A DNA stretch of 64,000 nt from Sphingomonadales bacterium (GCA_011088215.1 JAALKD010000001.1:20902-84901); one strand, 5' to 3'. Counted from the first letter of the stretch, positions 9,304 through 19,423 are shown. The notes: a model not told the origin generated them from the sequence alone. Made by a program: numbers and translations.

Positions 9304-10614
9304 TTAACCGCGAAGACCTTCCAATTCAGGCAAGTTGCGGGGGCCGCGCAATTCGGGCACACGCAGTTTTTCCGACCGCTGGATTGTGAAATGCATCCAG
9401 GTAAGCGCAATGGCTGTGATAACTGTCAGCAGCATGAAGCAGCTTGTCCATACGCCAATCATGTCGTTCATAACCCCGAAGGCGATAGGTAGGAAAAAGC
9501 CGCCCAAGCCGCCAATCAGGCCGACCATGCCACCCACAGAACCCACATGGTCCGGGTAGTAAACCGGAATATGCTTATAGACGGCGGCTTTACCCAGCGA
9601 CATGAAGAAGCCAAGAATAATTGTAAGCGCCACAAATATTTCCAGCGGAATTGTGACGTTGAAAACAATTGGCCCGTCAATACCGGCAACGGTATAATCT
9701 GTCGCGGGATAGGAAAGAATAAAACAACAGGCGATAGAGGCGATGAATGTCCAATACATCACTGCGCGCGCACCGTATTTGTCAGACAGCCACCCGCCCA
9801 AAGCCCTGAAGATGCTACCTGGCAGCGCGTAGGCCGCCGCAAGCAGACCTGCTGTCGCCAGCTCAAGACCATAGGCCCCCACATAGTAGCGGGGCAACCA
9901 AAGTGCCAGCGCCACATAAGCGCCAAACACAAAGAAGTAATAGAGCGAGAAGCGCCAAACCTGCAGGTTTTTCAAAGGTTCTAACTGGGCTGCAAAGCTC
10001 GGATGTTTCTTGCCGGATGCCTTTTGAGCTGTATGAACTGGATCGTCTTTGGCAAAGACGAAAAACAGAACAGCAGTCGCCGCCAGCGCTATTGCATAAA
10101 CTTATGCCACATCCTGCCATGCACCGCCAAGTGCCACCAACAGAAGTGGCGCGCCGAAATTTGTCACGGCAGCGCCCACGTTGCCCATACCGAAAATACC
10201 AAGGGCTGTACCTTGTTGTTCTTTCGGGTACCACCTAGACACGTAAGCCACGCCGACAGCAAAACTACCGCCTGCCAGGCCGAGGCCGAGAGCCGCGACC
10301 AGAAACATTGAGTATGAGGAAACAAGCGTTAACAGGTAAACCGCCACCGCGGTTGTGAGCATTTGCAGGGTGTAAACAAGGCGACCGCCGTATTGGTCTG
10401 TCCAGATACCAAGAAACAGCCTGCTAAGCGATCCGGTTAAAATTGGCGTCGCCACCAGAATGCCAAACTGGGTATCATTCAGGCCAAGCTCGGCTTTGAT
10501 TTTGATGCCGATGATTGAAAATATTGTCCAGACAGCGAAACACACAGTGAATGACAAAGTACTGGCGGTTAATGCGCGCCGTTGTTGGCCTACAGTAGTT
10601 GTGGTATTCGTCAC
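9304..10614 (-). pseudogene. Nitrate transporter, NarK1 type, interrupted by an in-frame TAA
   Basis: Major facilitator nitrate porter of the proton-coupled NarK1 group. A GTG start at 10614 with a CAGGAGAG site upstream gives VTNTTTTVGQQRRALTASTL; an upstream-extended frame exists but lacks family support. After 170 codons a TAA at 10102-10104 interrupts GGAWQDVA-VYAIALAAT; the same frame then runs on to a normal C-terminus at 9304, 436 positions in all. The family usually has a residue such as Gln here, so CAA to TAA is the simplest change. A substitution is less likely than an indel to be an assembly artefact. First gene of the nar operon, behind an FNR-type box. Confidence 0.87.
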
Positions 10615-10681
10615 GGTTCTCTCCTGACAGAAGTTGCCCTTTTGATCGCACCAACTATGGGCGGGGGTCGTCAAGACGCGT

Positions 10682-10695
10682 TTGACCCAAATCAA
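10682..10695. promoter_or_regulatory. FNR/Dnr-type binding site
   Basis: TTGAC-CCAA-ATCAA matches the FNR/Dnr consensus TTGAT-N4-ATCAA at 9 of 10 fixed positions. It lies in the 232-bp divergent space between narK1 (GTG about 75 bp away) and the NIT-Crp regulator gene. The distance fits a class II activator site for the nar operon. It might be bound by an FNR homologue or by the neighbouring Crp-family protein itself (inference). Confidence 0.7.
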
Positions 10696-10846
10696 GTGAG
10701 GAGAATTCAGTGAGTTATGATGTATTTTTGACCGCAGGAGCAACAACAGGCGACCGTCGGGGCAGCAGGTTTTTCAACGGTTTCTGTTGCATTGTCGGTC
10801 AAAAGCGCGATATTTGGACGCATCAAGCAAAGGCCGTAAAAACGCG

Positions 10847-12460
10847 ATGGACAAGACATCACAGTTTAAAACCAGACTGGCGCAAGACCTGCTGCATAAG
10901 CTCGGCGAAGTGGTGCACCAAATCCAGCGCGAGCGCGGTTGCTCAGGTCTGTTTCTGGACAGCCTCGGGAAAATATTCACCAAACGGTATGAAGCGCAAA
11001 TTCTGACAACCGATGGTGCGATTGAAGAGTTACGAGCCTATTGCGGCCGTCCTGATGTCAAAGATGCGCTGCCGTCCAGCTTCGAAGCCCGGCTTACTTT
11101 TCTACTTGGGAAGTTTGCTGACTTGCCAACCGTGCGCGATAAAATTCGCCTATTGGCAGTGCGATACACGCTAGCACTAAACAATTATACTTTTAATTAT
11201 ACCATCCCGGCCATCGACGCCATGATCGAACTGGCGCAGCGCGAACCCCAGCACAATTCCGCACTTGTTTCCGCATATTCAAACTTTCTTCAGTGGAAAG
11301 AGCGGGTTGGAATGGAACGAGCACTAGGAGCCCGAGGCTTTTATACTTTCTCCTTCCGTAATCAGGAATTTTGTGACCGGTTTGTCGCTCTTGTCGCCGA
11401 ACAAAAAGCCTATTTTGACACCTTCAAGGCGTTGGCCTCGCCGTCGCAGGTTGCTCTGCTACAGGACACGGTCAAAGATTCCGACCTAGAGGCCTTTAGC
11501 CAGATAAACAAACTGCTGGAAGACGGCGCATCACCTGGCGAAATCGAGCATTATTCCGGCGAAACCTGGTTTGAACTACTAACCCGCATGATCGACGGGC
11601 TGCACGCCGCCGAGGCGGCCCTTGTGGTTGGGTTGGAAGGCGTTTCAGCGCCAAACCACCCTAGAGCAAAGGCAGAGAAGGCGATTGGGGCCACTGGAAA
11701 AATGGCAGAATATCGACCATTTCTAAAATCCCTGCCACTGCTCGCGGCACTCGATGATGACGATCTGGACGAATTACTGTCTTTCGCCCAAATTCGGGAA
11801 TATGAAAAAGACAAACTGCTGTTTTTGCGCGATGAGCCTGCAATTCGCATGTATATTATACTGAACGGTTGGGTGAAGGCCTTTAACGGGCTTGAAACCG
11901 GGGAAGAAGCCATCCTGCAGATGCTGGGGGCCGGTGAAACCCTGCTGGAATCGTCGGTTCTTTTGAACATGCCAGCCCCAGTGAGTGCCCAAGTGGTTGA
12001 AAAAACCCTGATGCTGTCAATCCCGGCACCGGTTATCCGCCAGCGCATTCAGTCGAGTCCACAGCTAGCTGTAAGCATGCTTAACACAGTATCGCTACGG
12101 TCCCAGCGGCTGGTCCAGCAACTTGAACTGTCCCGGCTAAAAAGCGCTCAGGAACGAGTTGGCTGGTTCTTACTGCGTCTTTCACTCAATCAAAAATCCG
12201 CCGATGGCACAATTTTCCTGCCTTACGAAAAATCTATCATCGCCTCTTATCTGGATATGCGACCAGAAACTTTCTCGCGCACACTGCAGAAGTTCAAAAA
12301 AGACGGCTTTGAAGTGGCGACCGGCCACATCAAGATGCCGGATAACAACGCTCTTTGCCAGTTTTGCGATGCTGAACTCGCCAGCCACTGCGCCAGAGTC
12401 GACTCTGAAAACTGCCCGCGCCCCGAGTTTGCCGAATTGGTCTTTCACCCGGACGCTTGA
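10847..12460 (+). CDS. NIT domain-Crp/Fnr fusion transcription regulator
   Basis: Likely a one-component nitrate/nitrite-responsive regulator of the adjacent nar operon. Residues 1-240 look like a nitrate/nitrite-sensing (NIT) domain, an all-helical bundle beginning LAQDLLHKLGEVVHQIQRERGCSG (the Q-x-E-R-G pattern is typical). Residues 300-420 form a cNMP-type beta-barrel (PLLAALDDDDLDELLSFAQIREYEKDKLLFLRDEP) and 420-500 a Crp helix-turn-helix (SIIASYLDMRPETFSRTLQKF). The last 40 residues add a cysteine cluster CQFC-x8-C-x7-C of unknown use. ATG at 10847 is preferred over the upstream in-frame start at 10787; the ribosome site is weak. Divergent from narK1, co-directional with moaA. Confidence 0.85.
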   Translation: MDKTSQFKTRLAQDLLHKLGEVVHQIQRERGCSGLFLDSLGKIFTKRYEAQILTTDGAIEELRAYCGRPDVKDALPSSFEARLTFLLGKFADLPTVRDKIRLLAVRYTLALNNYTFNYTIPAIDAMIELAQREPQHNSALVSAYSNFLQWKERVGMERALGARGFYTFSFRNQEFCDRFVALVAEQKAYFDTFKALASPSQVALLQDTVKDSDLEAFSQINKLLEDGASPGEIEHYSGETWFELLTRMIDGLHAAEAALVVGLEGVSAPNHPRAKAEKAIGATGKMAEYRPFLKSLPLLAALDDDDLDELLSFAQIREYEKDKLLFLRDEPAIRMYIILNGWVKAFNGLETGEEAILQMLGAGETLLESSVLLNMPAPVSAQVVEKTLMLSIPAPVIRQRIQSSPQLAVSMLNTVSLRSQRLVQQLELSRLKSAQERVGWFLLRLSLNQKSADGTIFLPYEKSIIASYLDMRPETFSRTLQKFKKDGFEVATGHIKMPDNNALCQFCDAELASHCARVDSENCPRPEFAELVFHPDA

Positions 12461-12507
12461 CCTGCATCAAACGCCGAACCACGAACCTGGGTAATTCTCC
12501 TTCCATT

Positions 12508-12620
12508 GAGTGCACTACTCCGAAGCCATGGAGCCTACGTCGCGGTCACGCGATAGGGCTGGATGGCCGCAGCGTTATTGCTGCCGGGTTTGCCCGGGAA
12601 ACCGCCAAGCCTCTCGTATT
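12508..12620 (+). ncRNA. Probable molybdenum-cofactor (Moco) riboswitch-like leader
   Basis: The 176-bp leader of moaA contains the sequence blocks I associate with the Moco RNA motif: CTCCGAAGCCATGGAGCCTA near 12519-12538, GGGCTGG near 12557, the hairpin CCGGGTTTGCCCGG near 12584-12597, and GAAACCGCCAAGCCTC at 12598-12613, followed closely by the AAGGAG ribosome site of moaA. Known Moco RNAs control cofactor biosynthesis and molybdoenzyme genes. Assignment is from recalled consensus, not a covariance search. Confidence 0.72.
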
Positions 12621-12636
12621 TGGAAAGGAGATAATT

Positions 12637-13614
12637 ATGCACCTAAGCGATGGATTTGGCCGTAGCTTCAAGTATTTGAGGTTTTCGGTTACTGAAGCCT
12701 GCAATTTCCGCTGTAGCTATTGCCTCCCGGACGGCTACCGGAAATGTGCCGGCCCGCAGCCGCTGAATTTGGATGAAATCCGGCGCGCGGCAACGGCCTT
12801 TTCACAACTCGGCATTCACAAAATACGGCTAACGGGCGGTGAACCTACCATTCGCAAAGATTTTGACACTATCGTCCGCACCATTGCCCAGCTGCCGCAG
12901 GTAGAAAAGCTTGCGCTTACCACAAATGGCTACCGGCTGGCAGAACGGGCGGGCGATTGGTTTGGTGCCGGCATCCGCGGCCTGAATGTCAGCCTGGACA
13001 GCCTTGATCCTGGCCGGTTTCACCAGATCACCGGGCATAACCGTTGCAACGACATATTGCGCGGCATTGATACTGCGCTGGAAGCAGGTTTTGAACAGGT
13101 CAAAATCAATGCAGTTTATATGAAAGGCATCAACGATCAGGAACTCGATGCCTATATTAAACTAGCGCAGAGCAAGCCTCTATCCGTGCGTTTTATCGAA
13201 TTAATGGAAACTGGTGATCATGCCAGCTTCTTCCAGAAGCACCACATTCCAACAGATAATATTTCGGCCAAGCTGGCACAGGAAGGCTGGACACCAAAAC
13301 TCAAAGCCGCCGATGCGGGCCCGGCTAAAGATTATGTGCACCCTGACTATAAAGGCAGCATTGGTTTGATCGCGCCCTACGCCAAAGATTTTTGTAAAAG
13401 CTGTAACCGGCTTCGGTTTTCAAGCCTGGGCAAACTTCACTTGTGTCTTTTCGGCGAATTCGGCGTGCCCCTGCGGGCACTGCTGCAATCGGACGATCAA
13501 CTGGAAGAACTTAAAGAACGCTTGTTAGTCGCAGTAAAAGGTAAAACCGCGCACCACCAATTGGCGAACGGTGTCACTGGCCACACGTCAAACCTGTCAT
13601 CAATTGGCGGGTAA
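12637..13614 (+). CDS. moaA: GTP 3',8-cyclase, molybdenum cofactor biosynthesis
   Basis: Radical SAM enzyme for the first step of molybdopterin synthesis, converting GTP to the cyclic pyranopterin precursor. Residues CNFRCSYC (22-29) hold the SAM cluster; FCKSCNRLRF with a later Cys near LHLCLF hold the second cluster that binds GTP; the protein ends in the conserved Gly-Gly tail. I chose ATG 12637 because it has an AAGGAG site 6 bases upstream; the longer open frame back to 12457 covers the leader RNA. 325 residues, normal length. A dedicated moaA next to nar genes is common and would supply cofactor for NarG. Confidence 0.95.
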   Translation: MHLSDGFGRSFKYLRFSVTEACNFRCSYCLPDGYRKCAGPQPLNLDEIRRAATAFSQLGIHKIRLTGGEPTIRKDFDTIVRTIAQLPQVEKLALTTNGYRLAERAGDWFGAGIRGLNVSLDSLDPGRFHQITGHNRCNDILRGIDTALEAGFEQVKINAVYMKGINDQELDAYIKLAQSKPLSVRFIELMETGDHASFFQKHHIPTDNISAKLAQEGWTPKLKAADAGPAKDYVHPDYKGSIGLIAPYAKDFCKSCNRLRFSSLGKLHLCLFGEFGVPLRALLQSDDQLEELKERLLVAVKGKTAHHQLANGVTGHTSNLSSIGG

Positions 13615-13683
13615 ACTGAAAGCGCCCAAATTGCCCCGTTTAAATATGCTGCATTTGCTATCGTTTATATAATTTGTAATCCC

Positions 13684-16600
13684 TTAATGAAAATTTCGGC
13701 CTTTAGGTAATATAGCTGATACGCGTCCAGGTTTTCGAATGCTATGCTCTGCTCCAACAATTTGCTCAGTCATGCCACCATTCCTGACCTCGTCTGATGG
13801 CTCATAAGGATTAGGCAGCTTTTCACAATCACTGATTGATGCAAGCTCACCACTCATGTCCACTAGCTGACGCGCAACAACATGCATGACCGTTTCTTCC
13901 CGCTGCAGCATACCAACCACCCCCAGGAAACGCGCGCCAATCACTGTGCGGCGCTCTGCTTCAAACAGTTTTGGCCAGATGATAATGTTAATCACACCGG
14001 TCTCATCCTCTAGTGTCGCGAAAATCACACCGCTTGCCGTACCGGGGCGCTGCCGCACAAGCACTAAACCCGCGACTGTCACCAAGCGGTTCGCTGGGTG
14101 CTCCATGAGTTCAGAAGCAGTAATGAAGCTGCGCGCTTTAAGGTCCGATCGAATAAAGCTAACCGGATGTGCCTTAAGCGACAGTCTAAGCGTTGTGTAA
14201 TCCTCAACTACATGTTCACCAAGCGGCATAGTGGGCAGTTTTACTTCCGTTTCTCGCTGCATGGCCTCAGCATTGCTTTCAAGTGCATGCTCAAACAATG
14301 GCAAGTCTTCAACTGCACTGCGTGCGCCCGTTGATGCCCCTAACCCCTGCACAGCCCATAATGCGGTACGCCTATCAAGGCCAAGTGAACGAAAACAATC
14401 TGCACGTGCCAGCTTTTCGATCACGGCGACCGGCAACCCTGTTCTAAAATACAAATCTCTTACACTGTCGAAACCACTAGTTCTCACCTGCGTGAGTATT
14501 TCTGCTTCTGGTTTGCTCACACCTTTGATTTGTCGAAAGCCAAGCCTAAGTGCCATGATGCCGCCACCTTCGGGAGTTTGTGCTGACAAATTGTCAGCTG
14601 GCTCGAGTAGGTGGTCCCACGTGCTATGATTGACATCAACGGCTCGGACTTCACCTTTATGATCTCTGAAGTCGCGCACTAATGAAGAGCTTGAATAAAA
14701 TCCCATGGGTAGCGAGTTCAACAAAGCACACGTGAATGCATCAGGATAATAGCATTTGATCCAGGACGAGATGTAAGCCAGCAGTGCGAAACTGGCTGAA
14801 TGGCTTTCCGGAAAACCGTAGTCAGAAAACCCTTCAATTTGCTTGAAACACCGTTCTGCAAAATCAGACTCGTAGCCATTGCCAACCATGCCGTTCAGGA
14901 ACTTCTCCTTAAAGTCACCAATTTGGCCAGTGCGTTTAAAAGTTGCCATGGCTTTGCGCAGTTTGTCAGCTTCGCCCGGCGTAAATCCGGCACCAACAAT
15001 GGCGATTTTCATCGCCTGCTCTTGAAACAGCGGTACGCCTTTTGTTTTATCAAGCACTTCTCTCAAAGCCTCAGACGGATATGTCACCTCTTCCAACCCG
15101 TTTCGACGCTTGAGTTACGGATGCACCATATCGCCCTGAATAGGCCCTGGGCGTACAATCGCTACTTCGATCACAAGGTCATAAAAGTTGCGCGGCTTAA
15201 GGCGTGGCAACATCGACATCTGCGCTCTGCTCTCGATCTGGAACACACCTATGGTATCCGCTTTGCAGATCATGTCGTAAACGCCGCTGTCCTCAATCGG
15301 CACAGTCGCAAGCTCGTAGGGTTTGCCGTAATGATCTTTGATGAGAGTGAAGGCTTTGCGAATGGCCGTGAGCATACCGAGTGCCAACACATCAACTTTG
15401 AGAATACCGAGCGCATCAAGGTCATCTTTGTCCCATTCTACATAGGTGCGGTTTTTCATGGCAGCATTAGCAATGGGGATAACCTCTTCAAGCGGCCCGT
15501 CTGTCATCACAAACCCGCCCACATGCTGCGAAAGGTGCCGCGGAAACCCTGCAATTTCATGTGTCAGTCTAATTGCCTGCATAAGCGTCGGATCGCTCGC
15601 ATCCAAACCAAGCTCTGTTACCCGCTCAACCGCAAGACCGCCCCTACTCCAACCCGATGCATTGCCAGACAGCGCACTCACGGTATCCAGCGAGAGGCCC
15701 ATGGCTTTACCAACTTCACGAATGGCGCTGCGGGCGCGGTAGGTGATTACGGTTGCCGCAATGCCGGCACGATGCCGTCCGTATTTCTCGTAGATGTACT
15801 GGATAACCTCTTCACGGCGCTCGTGCTCAAAGTCCACGTCAATATCCGGCGGCTCGCCCCGGTCAGCAGAAACAAAACGCTCAAACAACAGGTCTATCTG
15901 GGTGGGGTCCACAGAGGTAATGCCAAGGCAGTAACATACGGCAGAGTTGGCCGCAGATCCGCGTCCCTGGCACAGGATATTTTGCTGGCGTGCATAGCGT
16001 ACAATGTCATCAACGGTCAGGAAATATGGTGCATACTCCAGCTCTTTGATAAGTTTTAGTTCATGCGCAATCGTCTTTTTTACTTTTACTGTAATGCCTT
16101 TCGGATATCGGTGCTTTGCCCCGGCCCATGTCAGGCGTTCCAATTCTTCCTGCGGTGTTGCACTTTCCCCCGCAGGTTCCTTTGGGTACTCATATTTAAG
16201 TTCATCCAGTGAAAATTTGCATTTTCTTGCAACTTCCAGCGTGTTTGCAACAGCCCTTTCGTACCCTTTGAAAATACGTGTGATTTCACTGATATTTTTG
16301 AGGTGCCGTTCTGCATTGACGTTTAAACGCAGCCCTGCTTCCACAATAGTTGTGTGCTCGCGAATGCAGGTGAGAATATCCTGTAATGGTCGTCTACTTG
16401 GCACATGGTAATGCACATCACCGATGGCTACGAGCGGTGTTTCAGTTTGTGTTGAAACCTGCTCAAGTATTTCGAGCCTTGCGCCGTCGTTACTGCGATA
16501 CAGTCGTGTTGCACCCAGATAAACTGCCCCGGGAAATACTCTGGCAAGCCAGCCCAAATCTTGTTCAAACTGGAGGCTGAGTTTGTATGGGGGTACGGCA

Positions 16601-16965
16601 ATGAAGAGATGGTCGTCATCAAGACCATGCAGATCTTCTTTGGCGAGGATACAGTTGCCTTTTTCCGCGCGGCGATTGCCTTTGGTCAATAACTTGGTCA
16701 GCCTACCGTAGGCTGCGCGGTTTTGTGGAAAACAAAGCGTTTCAAAACCACACGTAAGAACCAGCCTAACACCGACGATAAACTGAATGCCTGCTTCTGT
16801 TGCCGCCACATGGCCGCGCACAATACCCGCAAGACTGTTCCTGTCTGTGATGGTGATGGCTTTATAACCAAGCTGTACAGCTTGCTGCACCAGTTCATCC
16901 GGATGCGATGCGCCGCGCAAGAACGAAAAGTTGCTTGTAACAGAGAATTCTGCATACCCGGTCAT
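13684..16965 (-). pseudogene. dnaE2: Error-prone DNA polymerase DnaE2 (ImuC), interrupted by an in-frame TAA
   Basis: C-family polymerase that does the synthesis step of SOS-induced translesion mutagenesis. The frame starts with the PHP domain (YAEFSVTSNFSFLRGASHP), has the palm motif PPDIDVDFEHERRE near residue 375, then meets TAA at 15115-15117 in GDMVHP-stop-LKRRNGLEEVTYPS. The family has Tyr at this point, so TAC or TAT to TAA explains it. The same frame continues without a break through VPLFQEQAM and the OB region to 13684, 1,093 positions in all. The ATG overlaps the imuB stop (ATGA). Unless read through, the protein ends after 616 residues and loses the fingers and C-terminal domains. 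Confidence 0.9.
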
Positions 16966-18545
16966 GCGAAAAATCCATGCATAAACCAGTGTGGATTTTC
17001 GCCGCGCTCATAAAGACCTTGGCGGTATAGCCAGTAACGGTAGCCATCATCGTCTTCGACACGGTAATAGTCGCGGGTGGGTTCAACGTGCTGTGCAGGT
17101 CTTGCCCACCATTCAGGTGCAATGCGTTCCGGCCCTTCTGCGCATACAATACGATGTTTGAGGCGTCGCCACTCAAACACCACAGGTGGTCCGTCAGGCA
17201 CTTCAGCAATAGCGGTGATGGGTTCAGGGCGCGGAAGCAATGCTACCGGGCGACCCAAGTGATTGTCGCCCTGCAATTGCTCAAGAAAGGCATTCCAGTT
17301 AGGCGCAGTCTTCGATGCGTCCGCGACAGGGACCAAGCGTTCTGACCTCTCCGGAATATAACTGGCTTGTGGTATGAAACATCCAACACTCTCACGGCCA
17401 AAACGGTTGCTGTAACGATCCAGCAGCGTTTGTAGCGCAGTTTCCATGTCACTTTCGTTTTTACCCGTCAGGTTTGATTGAGTTTGTCCAATACGCTCAC
17501 ACTCAAAAGCGGAAAGAACAAGCTGATCGATACCAAAGCCAACATCATAGGTTTCAGCGAAGACCTTTAGCTTCTCGGCAAACAAGCGCTTAATCAGTGT
17601 TTTGTTGGCTGTCAGAGCACTGGTTCTAATCATCACGGTATGAGCGCCGCCGTCTACACGGTAAAGCGTCAGATCAAACCGCCTGGCACCAACAGATGCT
17701 TTTTCCAGTGCGGCGATCAGCGGGCTACATAAATTGTCTAGGTTCACTTCCACAGCATCCAGATGTTGGATCGGCTCAATGAAACTGGTTGATACCCGGT
17801 AATCTGGTGGTGGCGTGATGGGGGATAAAATCTCACTTTTACGACCAAGTGCTTGGTCAAGGCACGCTATCAAAGATTGGCCATATCGCGCGGCAAGCGG
17901 TGCACGCGGCTTTGATGTTATGGCACCTATGGTTTTAAGACCCACTTGCGTGACCCGTGCAGCCGTATCTGCATCAACACGCAACGCTGATATGGGGTAA
18001 GGCTTAAGTGCCAGTGCTGTTTTGTCGTTCTCGACGATAGTGAGCGGATCTGCGCTGTGACGACAGAAGGCCCATGCTGCCCCTATTGTGCCTGCAATGG
18101 CAACGCGGCTCGTAATACCAAAGCGGTGAAGCCGGTGCATTAGATCTTCCGCAAAGGCCATTTCATCGCCGAACAAGTGTGCACAACCTGTCATATCAAT
18201 CAGCAAGCCGTCAGGGGGGGCATCGCTGACCCATGGACTGTAACGAGTTAGCCAATGCGCCAATTTCTTTAACGCTGCCCCATCATTCAACGGATCATGA
18301 TCTGCTACTTTGAGTGTTGGGCTCAGCAGACGCGCATCAGCCAATGACTGGCCAACCATGACCCCTTCATTCTTTGAAATTTGGTTTGCAGCCATCACCC
18401 GGATACCGCCCTGGGCGGGGGCGACAAGAACAAAAGGACGAATTAAGCTGTTACCCTGTTTGTAGGAGACGGATGGCTGGCCTGTGCGGCGACTGTGACA
18501 TTCGATTGCCCAGTTCGGCAGCCATACCGAGACGTAACGTTTCAT
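16962..18545 (-). CDS. imuB: ImuB, Y-family polymerase-like mutasome protein
   Basis: Adaptor of the ImuA-ImuB-DnaE2 mutasome; related to DinB but without polymerase activity, it binds the beta clamp and recruits DnaE2. Start ATG 18545 gives MKRYVSVWLPNWAIE, the typical ImuB opening; the frame extends five codons further without support. Palm/finger regions occupy about residues 1-230, little finger 240-350, and a C-terminal tail 390-527 ending in YRVEDDDGYRYWLYRQGLY, characteristic of ImuB. It overlaps imuA by about 95 bp and dnaE2 by 4 bp, so the three are co-translated. Confidence 0.92.
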   Translation of the reverse strand: MKRYVSVWLPNWAIECHSRRTGQPSVSYKQGNSLIRPFVLVAPAQGGIRVMAANQISKNEGVMVGQSLADARLLSPTLKVADHDPLNDGAALKKLAHWLTRYSPWVSDAPPDGLLIDMTGCAHLFGDEMAFAEDLMHRLHRFGITSRVAIAGTIGAAWAFCRHSADPLTIVENDKTALALKPYPISALRVDADTAARVTQVGLKTIGAITSKPRAPLAARYGQSLIACLDQALGRKSEILSPITPPPDYRVSTSFIEPIQHLDAVEVNLDNLCSPLIAALEKASVGARRFDLTLYRVDGGAHTVMIRTSALTANKTLIKRLFAEKLKVFAETYDVGFGIDQLVLSAFECERIGQTQSNLTGKNESDMETALQTLLDRYSNRFGRESVGCFIPQASYIPERSERLVPVADASKTAPNWNAFLEQLQGDNHLGRPVALLPRPEPITAIAEVPDGPPVVFEWRRLKHRIVCAEGPERIAPEWWARPAQHVEPTRDYYRVEDDDGYRYWLYRQGLYERGENPHWFMHGFFA

Positions 18546-19233
18546 GGTGCCAACGCACATGATCAGAGCGCGGCTTTATGCCCCTGCTCTTAGTGAGGTT
18601 AAGTTGCCATTCAGGGTTGCCGAGCCGCGCAAACGGTCGCTCTTTGGTGGATAATGCCTGGCTGGCATGACTTGCTACAGAGAAGCGCATATCAACGGCA
18701 GTGGTTCCATTTGCCCGGTGGGACCGTACCAATAGTGCTGGAATACCAGCTTCAGACGCGCGCAACCTCAGCCGCTTGCTTGCGGTAAAATCATATAGTT
18801 TTTCGGACCAAAGAATCCCGACAACTGCCGTTACAGCATTAGACGTGACCGCTTCTTCCATAGCCCATAACAGGTCTTTCTCTGTCGAAAGCGTCACTTT
18901 GGTGATCCGTAATGGATCAATACCAAAAGCGGCTAATCCCGGTGCATGCAGGTGCAAACGGTCCGGGTCACGCAATTGACACCAAATGATAGATCCCTTG
19001 TTTTTCCTCAATATTGCAGAAAGGAAGGCCATGGTAATGCCCAGTGCAGCAACCCTGTCGCGGTAACTGACTGGCAAGATTTCACTTAAAGAACCATTTT
19101 TTATGAGATTAAATGGCAAAGTAGGAATTTCAGGCAAACTATGGATACTTGCACCTGAAATGTCCCAGTCCACTGCTTGTATTTTTTGAAGCGTTTTTTC
19201 ACCTTTCCTGTTTTGAATTTTGATTGCTGTCAT
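18451..19233 (-). CDS. imuA: ImuA, RecA/SulA-like mutasome protein
   Basis: First gene of the SOS mutagenesis cassette; ImuA proteins resemble a degenerate RecA core and work with ImuB and DnaE2. The 260-residue product opens its conserved part with HSLPEIPTLPFNLIKNGSLSEI, has RecA-like strands around AALGITMAFLSAILRKNKGSIIWCQ (an eroded Walker region without GKT), and a C-terminal DNA-binding-like segment WQLNLTKSRGIKPRSDHVRW. Weak similarity is normal for this family, so identity rests largely on position. A LexA box lies 32 bp upstream of the start. Confidence 0.85.
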   Translation of the reverse strand: MTAIKIQNRKGEKTLQKIQAVDWDISGASIHSLPEIPTLPFNLIKNGSLSEILPVSYRDRVAALGITMAFLSAILRKNKGSIIWCQLRDPDRLHLHAPGLAAFGIDPLRITKVTLSTEKDLLWAMEEAVTSNAVTAVVGILWSEKLYDFTASKRLRLRASEAGIPALLVRSHRANGTTAVDMRFSVASHASQALSTKERPFARLGNPEWQLNLTKSRGIKPRSDHVRWHHETLRLGMAAELGNRMSQSPHRPAIRLLQTG

Positions 19234-19264
19234 GAGTTGGATGCTTCATATGATAAATCTATTT

Positions 19265-19279
19265 GTTCTTCTTTTGTTC
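19265..19279. promoter_or_regulatory. LexA (SOS) box of alphaproteobacterial type
   Basis: GTTC-TTCTTTT-GTTC is an exact match to the direct-repeat LexA box GTTC-N7-GTTC found in alphaproteobacteria. It sits about 32 bp upstream of imuA, where it would repress the imuA-imuB-dnaE2 operon until DNA damage. It also supports the class assignment of the organism. Confidence 0.88.
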
Positions 19280-19423
19280 TAATACTGTGTTTGTAAGAAC
19301 AGAGTCAACAATGAAACGGAAAAGTGGCGGGGCTTCGCCTCCTCTCCGTTATCTCCGAGTTTCACTGTCGCGAAGCTCTTGGTCCGAACAGTAGGTTCAA
19401 AGTTTAATCACAGAGCCAAAAAA

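Noticed and set aside
13684..15096. Separate polymerase-like gene downstream of the dnaE2 stop
   Set aside because: Same frame as the upstream part, begins in mid-domain with no ribosome site; it is the rest of dnaE2.
10102..15117. TAA read as an amino acid (recoding) to explain the narK1 and dnaE2 stops
   Set aside because: TAA is used as a normal stop in neighbours such as moaA and the symporter gene, and the expected residues differ (Gln-like and Tyr).
14800..16059. Long plus-strand open frame (419 codons) opposite dnaE2
   Set aside because: It is antisense to a well-matched DnaE2 frame, has no family motifs and no ribosome site.
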